A program made the position numbers and the translations under genes. The notes under the pieces are model-generated. The model did not search any database and was not told where the DNA came from. It saw only the letters and a list, made by a program, of their open reading frames with translations. Positions 9,146 to 17,347 of a DNA stretch of 64,000 nt are shown here, piece by piece; position 1 is the first letter of the stretch; each line of letters begins with the position of its first letter. The DNA comes from Burkholderiales bacterium (GTDB taxonomy: Bacteria; Pseudomonadota; Gammaproteobacteria; Burkholderiales; Burkholderiaceae_F): positions 1 through 64,000 of the forward strand of contig CP070661.1 in the NCBI GenBank assembly GCA_020355165.1. Direction: 5' to 3'.

Positions 9146-9221
9146 TTTGCCGTTGGCGCCGCCCGCGGCACAACGGCGCCGCCATGACAGCCGCCAGCGC
9201 AGGGCAAGGGGGAGCATCGCA

Positions 9222-11837
9222 ATGAGTCGCAGCAACAAGGGCGAGGGCGTCGGGCGCGACGAGCTGCAGCAGATGGTCGCCGAGTCCGACACCGGCGGCC
9301 GCCATCCGACCGGCGCCGTCGCGCTGTTTCTGATGCTGGTGGCGCTGGCGTGGTCGCTGTTCCAGCTGTGGTACGCCAGCCCGCTGCCTTTCACGTTCGG
9401 CGTGTTCGTGCTCAACGACACAGAGGCGCGGGCGATCCACCTTGCTTTCGCCGTGTTCCTGTCCTTCACCGCCTATCCGGCCTTCAAGCGCTCGCCCCGC
9501 GCCTACGTGCCCGCGCAGGACTGGGTCTTCGCCATCGCCGGCGCCTTCTGCGCCGCCTACCTGTACCTGTTCTACGCGCAGCTGGCGACGCGGCCCGGGC
9601 AGCCGACCGACATGGACATCTATGTCGCCGTCGCCGGCATGCTGCTGCTGCTGGAGGCCACGCGGCGGGCGCTCGGCCTGCCGATGGTGATCGTCGCCAG
9701 CGTCTTCCTCGGCTACACCTTCCTCGGCCCGTTCATGCCGGAGATGATCGCGCACCGCGGGGCGTCGCTGACCAAGGCCACGTCGCACTACTGGCTGACC
9801 ACTGAGGGCGTGTTCGGCATCGCGCTGGGCGTGTCGACCAGCTTCATCTTCCTGTTCGTGCTGTTCGGCTCGCTGCTCGACAAGGCCGGCGCCGGCAACT
9901 ACTTCATCAAGTCGGCGTTTGCGCTGCTCGGCCACATGCGCGGCGGGCCGGCCAAGGCGGCGGTCGTCTCTTCGGCGGCGACCGGGATCATCTCCGGCTC
10001 GTCGATCGCCAACGTGGTGACCACCGGCACCTTCACCATCCCGCTGATGAAGCGCGTCGGCTACCGCGGCGACCAGGCCGGGGCGGTCGAGGTCTCCAGC
10101 TCGGTCAACGGGCAGATCATGCCGCCGGTGATGGGTGCCGCCGCCTTCCTGATGGTCGAGTATGTCGGCATCCCGTACACGCAGGTGATCAAGCACGCCT
10201 TCCTGCCGGCGGTGATCTCGTACATCGCGCTGTTCTACATCGTCCACCTCGAGGCGCTGAAGGCCAACCTGCAGGGCCTGCCGCGACGCAGCCAGAGCAC
10301 CCTGGCGCAGCGGCTGCTGTCGTTCGTCATGACGGTTGCCGGATTCGTCGTGCTGTCGGGCGTCGTGTACTACGGCATCGGCTGGATCAAGGACGTCTTC
10401 CCCGGCGCCGCGTTCGGCATCGTCGCCGTGCTGCTGCTGGCCGCCTACCTCGCACTGGTCTGGTACGGCGCGCGCCAGCCGGAGCTCGAGCTCGACGACC
10501 CCAACACGGAGGTCTTCGAGCTGCCGGAAACGGGGCCGACGCTGAAGAGCGGTCTGCACTACCTGCTGTCGGTAGTGGTGCTGATCTGGTGCCTGATGGT
10601 CGAGCAGCTGTCGCCCGGCCTGTCGGCCTTCTGGGCGACGATGTTCATGATCTTCATCCTGGTCACGCAGAGGCCGCTGCTGGCGCTGTTCCGCGGCCAC
10701 GGCGACCTCGCGCGGGCACTGCGCCAGGGCTTCGCCGAGCTGCTCGACGGCCTGGTCACCGGCGCGCGCAACATGATCGGCATCGGCGTGGCCACTGCCG
10801 CCGCCGGCATCATCGTCGGCACGGTGTCGCTGACCGGGATCGGCCTGGTGATGACCGAGCTGGTCGAGCTCGTCTCGGGCGGCAACCTGATGGTGATGCT
10901 GCTGCTGGTGGCGCTGATCAGCCTGATCCTCGGCATGGGGCTGCCGACCACCGCCAACTACATCGTCGTGTCGACGCTGATGGCGCCGGTGGTGGTCGAG
11001 CTCGGCGCGCAGAGTGGACTGCTGGTGCCGCTGATCGCGGTGCACATGTTCGTTTTCTACTTCGGCCTGATGGCCGACGTGACGCCGCCGGTGGGGCTGG
11101 CCTCGTTTGCCGCGGCGGCGATCGCGCGCACCGACCCGATCAGGACCGGCATCACCGCCTTTTTCTACAGCATGCGCACGGCGATCCTGCCGTTCCTGTT
11201 CATCTTCAACACCCAGCTGCTGATGATCGGCATCACCGGCTGGCTGCACCTGGTGCTGACGATCGCCAGCGCCACGGTCGCCATGCTGGTGTTCGCCGCC
11301 GCCACCCAGGGCTATTTCCTGGTGCGCAGCCGCTGGTACGAGACAATGGCGCTGTTGCTCGTCACCTTCACGCTGTTCCGGCCGGGCTTCTGGTGGGACA
11401 TGGTCTACCCGCCGTTCGAGCACACCTCGCCCGCCCAGATGATGAAGATCATCGAGGAGAAGCCGGCCAGTGCCAGCCTGCGCATGTGGGTCGAGGGCGA
11501 GACGCTGGAGGGCAAGCCGTTCAGCAAGGGCGTGCTGGTGCCGCTCGGCCCGAAGGCGCCGGCGCGCGAGCGGCTGCGCGGTGCCGGCCTGTCGCTGATG
11601 ACGCTGGGCGACGAGGTCAGCGTCGGCCCGGTGGCTTTCGGCAGCGTCGCCGAGAAGCTGGGGCTGGAGGCCGGCTTCAAGGTCACCGGCGTCGAGGTGC
11701 CTGTCGAGCGCCCGTCCAAGGAGTGGATGTTCATTCCGGCGCTGGTGCTGCTGGCCTTGATCGTCGTCGCGCAACGGGCGAGACTGAAGCGCCAATCACG
11801 GGCAGCCGGCGTCGCTGCCAACCAGGGGAGGAGCTGA
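9222..11837 (+). CDS. TRAP transporter fused permease (4TM/12TM) with C-terminal DUF3394-like region
   Basis: An 871-residue polytopic inner-membrane protein in which the small (DctQ) and large (DctM) TRAP subunits are fused, as is usual with TAXI binding proteins. The DctM part shows the family blocks GIISGSSIANVVTTGTFTIP, SSVNGQIMPPVMGAAAFLM and LGMGLPTTANYIVVSTL, with MADVTPPVGLASFAAAAIA near residue 630. After about residue 706 the chain continues with two to three hydrophobic segments and a soluble stretch resembling DUF3394, including GSVAEKLGLEAGFKVTGVEV (about 807-826), which looks PDZ-like, and then a final TM segment. I chose the start at 9222 because AAGGGGGAG lies at 9206-9213. 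The universal stress protein gene begins 2 bases after its stop. Confidence 0.93.
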   Translation: MSRSNKGEGVGRDELQQMVAESDTGGRHPTGAVALFLMLVALAWSLFQLWYASPLPFTFGVFVLNDTEARAIHLAFAVFLSFTAYPAFKRSPRAYVPAQDWVFAIAGAFCAAYLYLFYAQLATRPGQPTDMDIYVAVAGMLLLLEATRRALGLPMVIVASVFLGYTFLGPFMPEMIAHRGASLTKATSHYWLTTEGVFGIALGVSTSFIFLFVLFGSLLDKAGAGNYFIKSAFALLGHMRGGPAKAAVVSSAATGIISGSSIANVVTTGTFTIPLMKRVGYRGDQAGAVEVSSSVNGQIMPPVMGAAAFLMVEYVGIPYTQVIKHAFLPAVISYIALFYIVHLEALKANLQGLPRRSQSTLAQRLLSFVMTVAGFVVLSGVVYYGIGWIKDVFPGAAFGIVAVLLLAAYLALVWYGARQPELELDDPNTEVFELPETGPTLKSGLHYLLSVVVLIWCLMVEQLSPGLSAFWATMFMIFILVTQRPLLALFRGHGDLARALRQGFAELLDGLVTGARNMIGIGVATAAAGIIVGTVSLTGIGLVMTELVELVSGGNLMVMLLLVALISLILGMGLPTTANYIVVSTLMAPVVVELGAQSGLLVPLIAVHMFVFYFGLMADVTPPVGLASFAAAAIARTDPIRTGITAFFYSMRTAILPFLFIFNTQLLMIGITGWLHLVLTIASATVAMLVFAAATQGYFLVRSRWYETMALLLVTFTLFRPGFWWDMVYPPFEHTSPAQMMKIIEEKPASASLRMWVEGETLEGKPFSKGVLVPLGPKAPARERLRGAGLSLMTLGDEVSVGPVAFGSVAEKLGLEAGFKVTGVEVPVERPSKEWMFIPALVLLALIVVAQRARLKRQSRAAGVAANQGRS

Positions 11838-11838
11838 C

Positions 11839-12264
11839 ATGTTCAAGAATGTGCTGATCGCGATCGACCTGAGCGAGCCCGGCAGCTGGGCCCGCGCGCT
11901 GCCGGTGGCGGTGCAGCTGTGCAAGGACTGGTCGGCGCGGTTGCACGTGGTCACCGTTGCCGCCGAGGTCAACGTGCAGGTCGCGTCGTTCTTTCCCGAG
12001 GACGCCAACAAGCGGCTGCTCGAGCAGGCCGTGGTGGACCTGCAGAAGTGGGTCGGCGAACACGTGCCGGCCGGCATCGAGGTGCACCGCGTCGTCGGCC
12101 AGGGCAGCATCCACCGCGAGATCATCGCCGCGGCCGAGCGGGCCAAGGCCGACCTGATCGTGATGGCCTCTCATGCGCCGTCGGTGCGCGACTACCTGCT
12201 GGGCGCCAACGCAGCGCACGTCGTGCGCCACGCGGCCTGCTCGGTGATGGTCGTGCGCAATTGA
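11839..12264 (+). CDS. Universal stress protein (UspA family), TRAP-associated
   Basis: A 141-residue single-domain Usp protein. It begins with FKNVLIAIDLSEP (the nucleotide-pocket Asp) and ends with the conserved SVMVVRN strand. The segment before it, ASHAPSVRDYLLGANAAHVV, lacks the full G-x2-G-x9-G-S/T ATP-binding signature, so nucleotide binding is doubtful. Its gene starts 2 bp after the TRAP permease stop with GGGGAGGAG as ribosome site, so it is cotranscribed and probably translationally coupled. Usp proteins encoded with TRAP systems (TeaD in Halomonas) regulate transporter activity, and that is the likely role here. Confidence 0.92.
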   Translation: MFKNVLIAIDLSEPGSWARALPVAVQLCKDWSARLHVVTVAAEVNVQVASFFPEDANKRLLEQAVVDLQKWVGEHVPAGIEVHRVVGQGSIHREIIAAAERAKADLIVMASHAPSVRDYLLGANAAHVVRHAACSVMVVRN

Positions 12265-12302
12265 GCGGCCGCACCGGGAAGCGATCAGCCCAGAGGTGAG
12301 CG

Positions 12303-12512
12303 ATGTCGGACCATGTCTACAAGCTGCTGGAACTGACCGGGACCTCGACCGTCGGCGCCGACGACGCGATCCGCAACGCGATCGCCCGCGCCGGCAAGAC
12401 GGTGCACAACCTGCGCTGGTTCCAGGTCGTCGACGTGCGCGGCGGCATCGACGGCAGCAGGGTCGCCAGCTGGCAGGTGACGATCAAGGTCGGTTTCACG
12501 CTCGACGAGTGA
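12303..12512 (+). CDS. Dodecin family flavin-binding protein
   Basis: A 69-residue dodecin, the usual size for this dodecameric flavin-storage protein. Its pattern is [20 protein letters not shown], then the helix [17 protein letters not shown], with the conserved Trp of LRWFQV that stacks on flavin in bacterial homologues, and the strand pair [16 protein letters not shown]. It lies 38 bp after the Usp gene, in the same direction and probably in the same transcript. The link between a TRAP transporter and a dodecin is by context only. Confidence 0.93.
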   Translation: MSDHVYKLLELTGTSTVGADDAIRNAIARAGKTVHNLRWFQVVDVRGGIDGSRVASWQVTIKVGFTLDE

Positions 12513-12561
12513 CCGCGGGCGCAGCGGTCCGCGGCGGCGGGCAGCAAGGGCGCGGGGGCCG

Positions 12562-14211
12562 ATGCCGGGCGGGGCACTGAGGCGGCTTGAGCGCTGCCGC
12601 GACGACTACGGCTCGGGTGCGGCCGCGCACAAGCTGGCGCTGCTCGCGGCCCTGGGCAGGACGCAGCTGACGGGCCCCGGCCAGGTCCGGCGGCTGCACG
12701 AGACGCTGTGCTTCCTGCGTGCCTATCCCGACGACGCGCAGGTGCTGGCCGTGGTGGAGCGGATGCTGGCGCGCTTCGACCGCCGCGCCGACCTGCGCGC
12801 CCATCGCGAGGCGCTCGCCCACGGCGGCATCGCCGGCACCACCACCTGGTATCCGTTCTTCTGGCCGACCGCGCGCTGGCTGGCGACGCGCTGGCCGAAG
12901 CAGCTGCGCTTCGACCGCAGCGATGCCGAGGCCGAGAAGTCGCTCGCCCGCGCGCTGCCGCTGCTGGTCACGCCGCACGAGGCGGTGGCGCTGCGCGAAC
13001 TGAAGCTGGCCGGCTACGCGGCGGTCGACCGGTTGCGGGCGCGCGGTCAGACCGACGCCACGTTTCTCGTCCGCCGGGTCGCCGCCCTGGCCGGCGACGA
13101 CTTCACCCGCGAGGCTTTCTACGACGCGATCAACCCGAGCTGCGAACTGCTGGCCGCGGGCGATACGCCGGCGCGCACCGGCGAGAAGTTCGCCCCGGCG
13201 CCGGTCGTCTTCCGCAGCGCGCCGCTGCGCCGCGGGCGCCCCGATCTGCGCGCCGAGGCCCGGCGAGCGCCACGGTCGGTGCGCCGGTTGTCGACCGCCG
13301 ACGGCGCAAGGCTGGTCGATCTGGCGCGCGGAGCGATGGTCGGCCGCAGCCGTGATCTGGACGCGTTCGCCTACGGCAACGCCGGCGACTGCTGGCTGGT
13401 CGACGACGGCGGCGGGCTGGCCTTCGGGCTCATAGGCGTGGCCGCCGAGCGGCGTGCGCCGCTGGCCGCGATCTACGGCGGCCTGACGCTGTCCAATGGC
13501 GTGCCGATCGGCTACATCCAGGCCGACCTGGCCGGCCGCAGCGCGGCGCTGTCGTTCAACACCTTCGAGACCTTCCGCGGCGGCGAGGCGGCCTTCAACT
13601 TCGGCCGCCTGCTGGCCGTGCTGCGGCACGTGTTCGGCGCCGATGCCTTCAGCATCGAGCCGTACCAGCTGGGCGAGGGCAACGACGAGGGGATCGCCTC
13701 CGGCGCCTGGTGGTTCTACTACAAGCTGGGCTTCCGGCCGCGGGCGGCGGCGGCACGAACGCTGGCCGCAGTCGAGCTGGCCAGGATGAAGCATCGCCCC
13801 GCGCATCGATCGTCGTCGGCGACGCTGCGGCAACTCGCCGCGCATCACCTGTTCTTCGACCTCGATCGGCGTCGGCGCACTCCGCTGCCGCCGCTGGCGA
13901 CGATCGGCCTGCGCGTCGCGCGGCTGCTCGCGGCGCGCCATGGCGACCGCGAGCAGGCACGGGCGCAGATCGGGCGCGAGGCGGCCGCCGTGCTCGGGCT
14001 GCGCTCGCTGCGCCTGCTGAGCGACGGCGAGCGGCGGGCCTTCGCCGATTTCAGCCCGCTGGTCCTGCTGGCAGGGGCCGCCCGTTGGCCGCAACGCCAT
14101 CGCCGCGACCTGCTGGCGCTGATCCGCGCCAAGGCCGCCGGCAGCGAGCTCGACTATGCGCGGCGGCTGGCCGCGCACGAGCCGTTGTGCAAGGCACTGC
14201 TGGCGCAGTAG
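12562..14211 (+). CDS. Uncharacterised 549-aa protein with GNAT-like C-terminal segment
   Basis: I do not recognise a named family. The 549-residue protein has no signal peptide or membrane segment and is rich in Arg and Ala. Residues 1-250 look mostly helical. Residues about 290-395 read like a GNAT acyltransferase core: alternating strands (AIYGGLTLSNGVPIGYIQAD, SFNTFETFRGGE), a helix (FGRLLAVLRHVFGADAF), a strand (FSIEPYQLGEGN) and the motif FYYKLGF, which resembles the FYxKLGF end of GNAT domains. The C-terminal 150 residues are again helical. It follows dodecin by 49 bp in the same direction, so it may belong to the TRAP-Usp-dodecin operon. Function is unknown. Confidence 0.75.
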   Translation: MPGGALRRLERCRDDYGSGAAAHKLALLAALGRTQLTGPGQVRRLHETLCFLRAYPDDAQVLAVVERMLARFDRRADLRAHREALAHGGIAGTTTWYPFFWPTARWLATRWPKQLRFDRSDAEAEKSLARALPLLVTPHEAVALRELKLAGYAAVDRLRARGQTDATFLVRRVAALAGDDFTREAFYDAINPSCELLAAGDTPARTGEKFAPAPVVFRSAPLRRGRPDLRAEARRAPRSVRRLSTADGARLVDLARGAMVGRSRDLDAFAYGNAGDCWLVDDGGGLAFGLIGVAAERRAPLAAIYGGLTLSNGVPIGYIQADLAGRSAALSFNTFETFRGGEAAFNFGRLLAVLRHVFGADAFSIEPYQLGEGNDEGIASGAWWFYYKLGFRPRAAAARTLAAVELARMKHRPAHRSSSATLRQLAAHHLFFDLDRRRRTPLPPLATIGLRVARLLAARHGDREQARAQIGREAAAVLGLRSLRLLSDGERRAFADFSPLVLLAGAARWPQRHRRDLLALIRAKAAGSELDYARRLAAHEPLCKALLAQ

Positions 14212-14239
14212 CGCGACGCGCTCTCGATACCCGGTCGAC

Positions 14240-14785
14240 TCAACGGCCAGGCAGCCATTGCTGCGGCACCACCTCGATCGACGTGATGGGCGTGCTGAGC
14301 CAGACGTGGCCGTCGTGCACTGTCGCGCTCAGGTGCATCGAGCGGGCGGCCATCCCCTGCAGTGCCACGCAGTGAGCATCGGCAAGTGCCAGGACGCGCA
14401 GATTCGGCAGCCGGGCCATCGCCTCGGTGTTGCCGGCCCACCACTGCTGCGCCTTGCGTCCACCGTACGCGAGCACGACGACCTGCTTCGCCCGGCTGCA
14501 GGCCCGCCGCACTTCGCGCGCCTCGGGCAGGCCGACGTCGATCCAGCGTTCGATCGCGCCGCCGGCATCGTGCTGCCACAGGTCGGGCTCGTCCGCGGTC
14601 GACAGGCCCCTGCCGAAGGCGAGCAGGCGATCGGCGAACAGCACGAACGCCAGCAGCCGCACCATCAGCCGTTCCTCCGTCTCCGACGGGTGGCGGGCGA
14701 GCGTCAGCGAAAAACTGCCGTAGACGCCGCGATCGATGTCCGACAGCGCGAGCTCGCACCGGTAGACGGTCGCGCGCAGCGCCAT
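14240..14785 (-). CDS. yaeQ: YaeQ family protein
   Basis: A 181-residue YaeQ protein. These have a PD-(D/E)XK nuclease-like fold but no established biochemical role; the E. coli gene was first linked to suppression of rfaH phenotypes. The family blocks are present: N-terminal RATVYRCELALSDIDRGVY, RHPSETEERLMVRLLAF, EPDLWQHD...IDVGLPEAREVRRACSRA and KQVVVLAYGG. It starts 4 bp after the stop of the upstream dehydrogenase gene, so the two are almost certainly cotranscribed. It is convergent with the unknown 549-aa gene. Confidence 0.93.
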   Translation of the reverse strand: MALRATVYRCELALSDIDRGVYGSFSLTLARHPSETEERLMVRLLAFVLFADRLLAFGRGLSTADEPDLWQHDAGGAIERWIDVGLPEAREVRRACSRAKQVVVLAYGGRKAQQWWAGNTEAMARLPNLRVLALADAHCVALQGMAARSMHLSATVHDGHVWLSTPITSIEVVPQQWLPGR

Positions 14786-14789
14786 GCGC

Positions 14790-15767
14790 TCAGGCGCGCA
14801 GCAGGCGCGGCAGCGGCTCGCCGCCCAGCCATGCGGCCAGGCACTCGACCACGCCGGCGGCGAAGCGCTCGAACACCGGCTGGGCGACGAAGCCCAGATG
14901 CGGCGTCAGCACGACGTTGTGCAGCCGGCGCAGCGGGTGATCGGCCGGCAGCGGCTCCTCGTCGAACACGTCGAGCGCCGCCATCGCCGGCGACCCGGCG
15001 GCCAGCGCGTGCGCCAGCGCGTCCATGTCGATCAGCGCCGAGCGCGACGTGTTGACCAGCAGCGCGTCGCGACGCATCGAGGCCAGCCTCGCGCTGCCGA
15101 GCAGATGCCGGGTCTCGGCCGACGGCACCAGGTGCAGGCTGACGACCTTCGAGGTGGCCAGCAGCTCGTCGAGCGGCAGCGCCTGCGCCTGCCTTTCGGC
15201 GGCGCGCTCGGCGGTCAAGTGCGGGCTCCACGCCACCACCTGCATGCCGAAGGCGTTGCCGATGCGCGCCACCCGGCTGCCGATCTCGCCCAGCCCGATC
15301 AGTCCCAGCCGTTCGCCGGCGAGCATGCCGGCCAGCGGCCCGCTGTCGCGCCAGTCGCCGCCGCGCATCAGGCCGAAGTGCGCCTCCAGCCGCTTCGCCG
15401 CCGCAAGGATCAGCGCCCAGGTCAGCTCGCAGGTGGTGTCCTTCGACGGCCCCCACTCGGTGTGGCACACCGGAATGCCGCGCGCCGCCAGCGCCGCCAC
15501 GTCGAGCGCCGCGTTGCGCGAGCCGGTGAAGACCACCAGCTTCAGCTGCGGCAGGCGGCCGACCAGGGAGGCAGCGATCGGCGTGCGGTCGCGCATCAGA
15601 ACGATTGCATCGGCGTGGGCCAGCGCGGCGTGCAGCACGTCGCCGCGCAGCGGCTCGTGGAAGACGCGCACCTCGGCCAGCCGGTCGATCTGCGACCAGT
15701 CGGCCAGCCGGCGCAGGGCGCGTTCGTAGTCGTCGAGCACGACGATGGTCGGGCGGTCGCTGTTCAT
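14790..15767 (-). CDS. D-2-hydroxyacid dehydrogenase (phosphoglycerate dehydrogenase-like)
   Basis: A 325-residue NAD-dependent D-isomer-specific 2-hydroxyacid dehydrogenase. The Rossmann motif is GLIGLGEIG. The catalytic residues are the Arg of LLVNTSRSALID, the Glu of DVFDEEPLP and the His of LTPHLGF. There is no ACT or regulatory C-terminal domain, so it is the short SerA-like or hydroxypyruvate/glyoxylate-type enzyme rather than an allosteric SerA. The start has GGAGTGA upstream. It lies between an AEC carrier gene (53 bp upstream) and yaeQ (4 bp downstream) on the same strand, a plausible operon for uptake or export and reduction of a 2-oxo acid. Confidence 0.9.
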   Translation of the reverse strand: MNSDRPTIVVLDDYERALRRLADWSQIDRLAEVRVFHEPLRGDVLHAALAHADAIVLMRDRTPIAASLVGRLPQLKLVVFTGSRNAALDVAALAARGIPVCHTEWGPSKDTTCELTWALILAAAKRLEAHFGLMRGGDWRDSGPLAGMLAGERLGLIGLGEIGSRVARIGNAFGMQVVAWSPHLTAERAAERQAQALPLDELLATSKVVSLHLVPSAETRHLLGSARLASMRRDALLVNTSRSALIDMDALAHALAAGSPAMAALDVFDEEPLPADHPLRRLHNVVLTPHLGFVAQPVFERFAAGVVECLAAWLGGEPLPRLLRA

Positions 15768-15820
15768 CGGTCACTCCGGCAGTCAGTCGGCCTGTTCATC
15801 TTGATCGGCTCCCTCTGGGA

Positions 15821-16759
15821 TCAGTGCGCGACCAGCGCCAGCGCCAGCGGCACGGTCAGCGCCGACAGGGCGGTCGACATCACCATGCTGGTGGCCACCG
15901 GCCCCTGCAGCGCATCGAACTCGCGCGCCATCAGGTAGACGTTGATGCCGACGGCCAGTGCCGCCAGCAGCACCACCGCCTGCGTCTCGACCGGCGGCAG
16001 GTCGAGCAGCCAGGCGAGTGCCCAGACGACCGCCGGCTGCGCGATCAGCTTGATGGCGGTGATCGCCGACGCCTCGCGCCAGCCGGAGCGCACGCCGTAC
16101 TCGGCCAGCCCCATGCCGAGCACGATCAGCGACAGCGGGATCGCCGAGCCGCCGAGCAGCGACAGCGGCCTGCCGATCAGTGCCGGCAGCGGCAGGCCGG
16201 TCAGGCCGAAGGCGGCGCCGGCCAGTACCGAGGCGACGACCGGGTTGGTGAGCACGCTGCGCAGGGTGTTGCCGAATCCGCGCAGCGACAGCTCGCCGTG
16301 CCGCGCCCATTCGACCGACACCGTCACCAGGGTCCACAGCGTCAGCGAGTTGAACACCAGCACCAGCGCCACCGACGGCATCGCCGCCTCGCCGAGCGTG
16401 GCCTTGACGATCGGCACGCCGAGCAGCACGTTGTTGGCGAAGATGCCGCCGAGCGCGAACACCGACTGCTGCACGCCGTTCAGGCCGAACAGCCACAGGC
16501 CGATCAGTCGGCCGAGAGCGAAGACGACCAGGCAGCCGCCGAAGAAGGCGATCAGCAGCCGCGCGTCCACCGGCGGCAGCTTCGAGAAGTCGCTCATCAG
16601 CGAGAACAGCAGCGCCGGCACCGCCACCGCGAAGACGAACTTCGCCAGCGCCTCGCTGACCGCCTTCGGCCAGCGCCCGGACGCGGCGAGCAGGTAGCCG
16701 GCCAGCACCAGCAGGAACAGCGGCGCGGCGATTTCGAGGTGATGCAGGAAGGTGGACAC
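15821..16759 (-). CDS. AEC family transporter
   Basis: A 312-residue inner-membrane protein with about ten hydrophobic segments in two repeats, typical of the auxin-efflux-carrier/malonate transporter (AEC) family. Landmarks are LAKFVFAVAVPALLFSLM, the GGIFANNVLLGVPIV crossover segment, TNPVVASVLAGAAFGLTGLPLP, and SAIPLSLIVLGMGLAEYG. It probably carries a small carboxylate, but direction and substrate are not evident. The best start is the GTG at 16759, which gives the normal length; an in-frame ATG at 16798 is the alternative. It is divergent from the small monooxygenase gene and is the first gene of the dehydrogenase-yaeQ run. Confidence 0.88.
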   Translation of the reverse strand: MSTFLHHLEIAAPLFLLVLAGYLLAASGRWPKAVSEALAKFVFAVAVPALLFSLMSDFSKLPPVDARLLIAFFGGCLVVFALGRLIGLWLFGLNGVQQSVFALGGIFANNVLLGVPIVKATLGEAAMPSVALVLVFNSLTLWTLVTVSVEWARHGELSLRGFGNTLRSVLTNPVVASVLAGAAFGLTGLPLPALIGRPLSLLGGSAIPLSLIVLGMGLAEYGVRSGWREASAITAIKLIAQPAVVWALAWLLDLPPVETQAVVLLAALAVGINVYLMAREFDALQGPVATSMVMSTALSALTVPLALALVAH

Positions 16760-16873
16760 GGGCCGGGCAACGCGCAGCGCAGCCAGTGTAGGCGGCATCC
16801 GGGCCAGCGGGCGGGCAGTGCCGCGCGTGGACATCGGTACGATGCAGTTCGCAGTCCTCCGACGGAGCTTCCG

Positions 16874-17179
16874 ATGATTCTCGAACTCGCCGACATCCGC
16901 ATCCAGCCCGGCCAGCAGGCCGCCTTCGACGAGGCCATCGTGCGCGGCCTCGTCACCGTGATCAGCAAGGCCAAGGGCTTCCGCGGCTACAAGGTCAACA
17001 AGGGCATCGAGTCGCCCGAGCGCTACCTGCTGATGATCTTCTGGGAGCAGCTCGAGGACCACACGGTCGAGTTTCGCGGCTCGGCCGCTTTCGGCGAGTG
17101 GCGGGCGATCGTCGGCCCGTTCTTTGCGCAGCCGCCGGCGGTGGAGCACTTCACGCTGCTGGCCAAGTCCGGCGCCTGA
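16874..17179 (+). CDS. Antibiotic biosynthesis monooxygenase (ABM) domain protein
   Basis: A 101-residue protein with a single ABM ferredoxin-like fold. It has a first strand ILELADIRIQPG, a helix QQAAFDEAIVRGLVTVISKAKGFRGYKV, the central strand YLLMIFWEQLEDHTVEFRGS and the C-terminal helix with FFAQPPAVEHFTLL. Such small proteins dimerise and can be cofactor-free oxygenases (YgiN, ActVA-Orf6) or simply structural relatives; no active site can be claimed. The ATG at 16874 has GGAG 7 bases upstream. It appears monocistronic. Confidence 0.88.
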   Translation: MILELADIRIQPGQQAAFDEAIVRGLVTVISKAKGFRGYKVNKGIESPERYLLMIFWEQLEDHTVEFRGSAAFGEWRAIVGPFFAQPPAVEHFTLLAKSGA

Positions 17180-17252
17180 GGCCGGTTGCCGCGCCGCCTG
17201 TTGCCGGCGCCTCCATGGGATGGCGGCATACCGTCTTGCCGGCACTATGCCA

Positions 17253-17297
17253 ATCAAGCATTTACAGGGCAAAAGCGATGCGTTACTTTAGCTTGAT
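17253..17297 (+). promoter_or_regulatory. Candidate promoter bracketed by ATCAAGC/GCTTGAT inverted repeat
   Basis: TTTACA (17261-17266, five of six for -35) and TACTTT (17284-17289, a weak -10) are 17 bp apart and lie upstream of the soluble GGDEF-EAL gene. Perfect arms ATCAAGC (17253-17259) and GCTTGAT (17291-17297) flank the pair, as expected for an operator that would occlude polymerase. The block is notably AT-rich for this window. Confidence 0.45.
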
Positions 17298-17347
17298 GGC
17301 TAATCCATCGGCATTGCCGCGATGAGCTTTCGGTGTCCGGCCGGGGC

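Noticed and set aside
12511-12529. Hairpin GACCGC/GCGGTC overlapping the dodecin stop codon
   Set aside because: A 6-bp stem without a T-tract in very GC-rich sequence; such stems are frequent here and this one could be chance.
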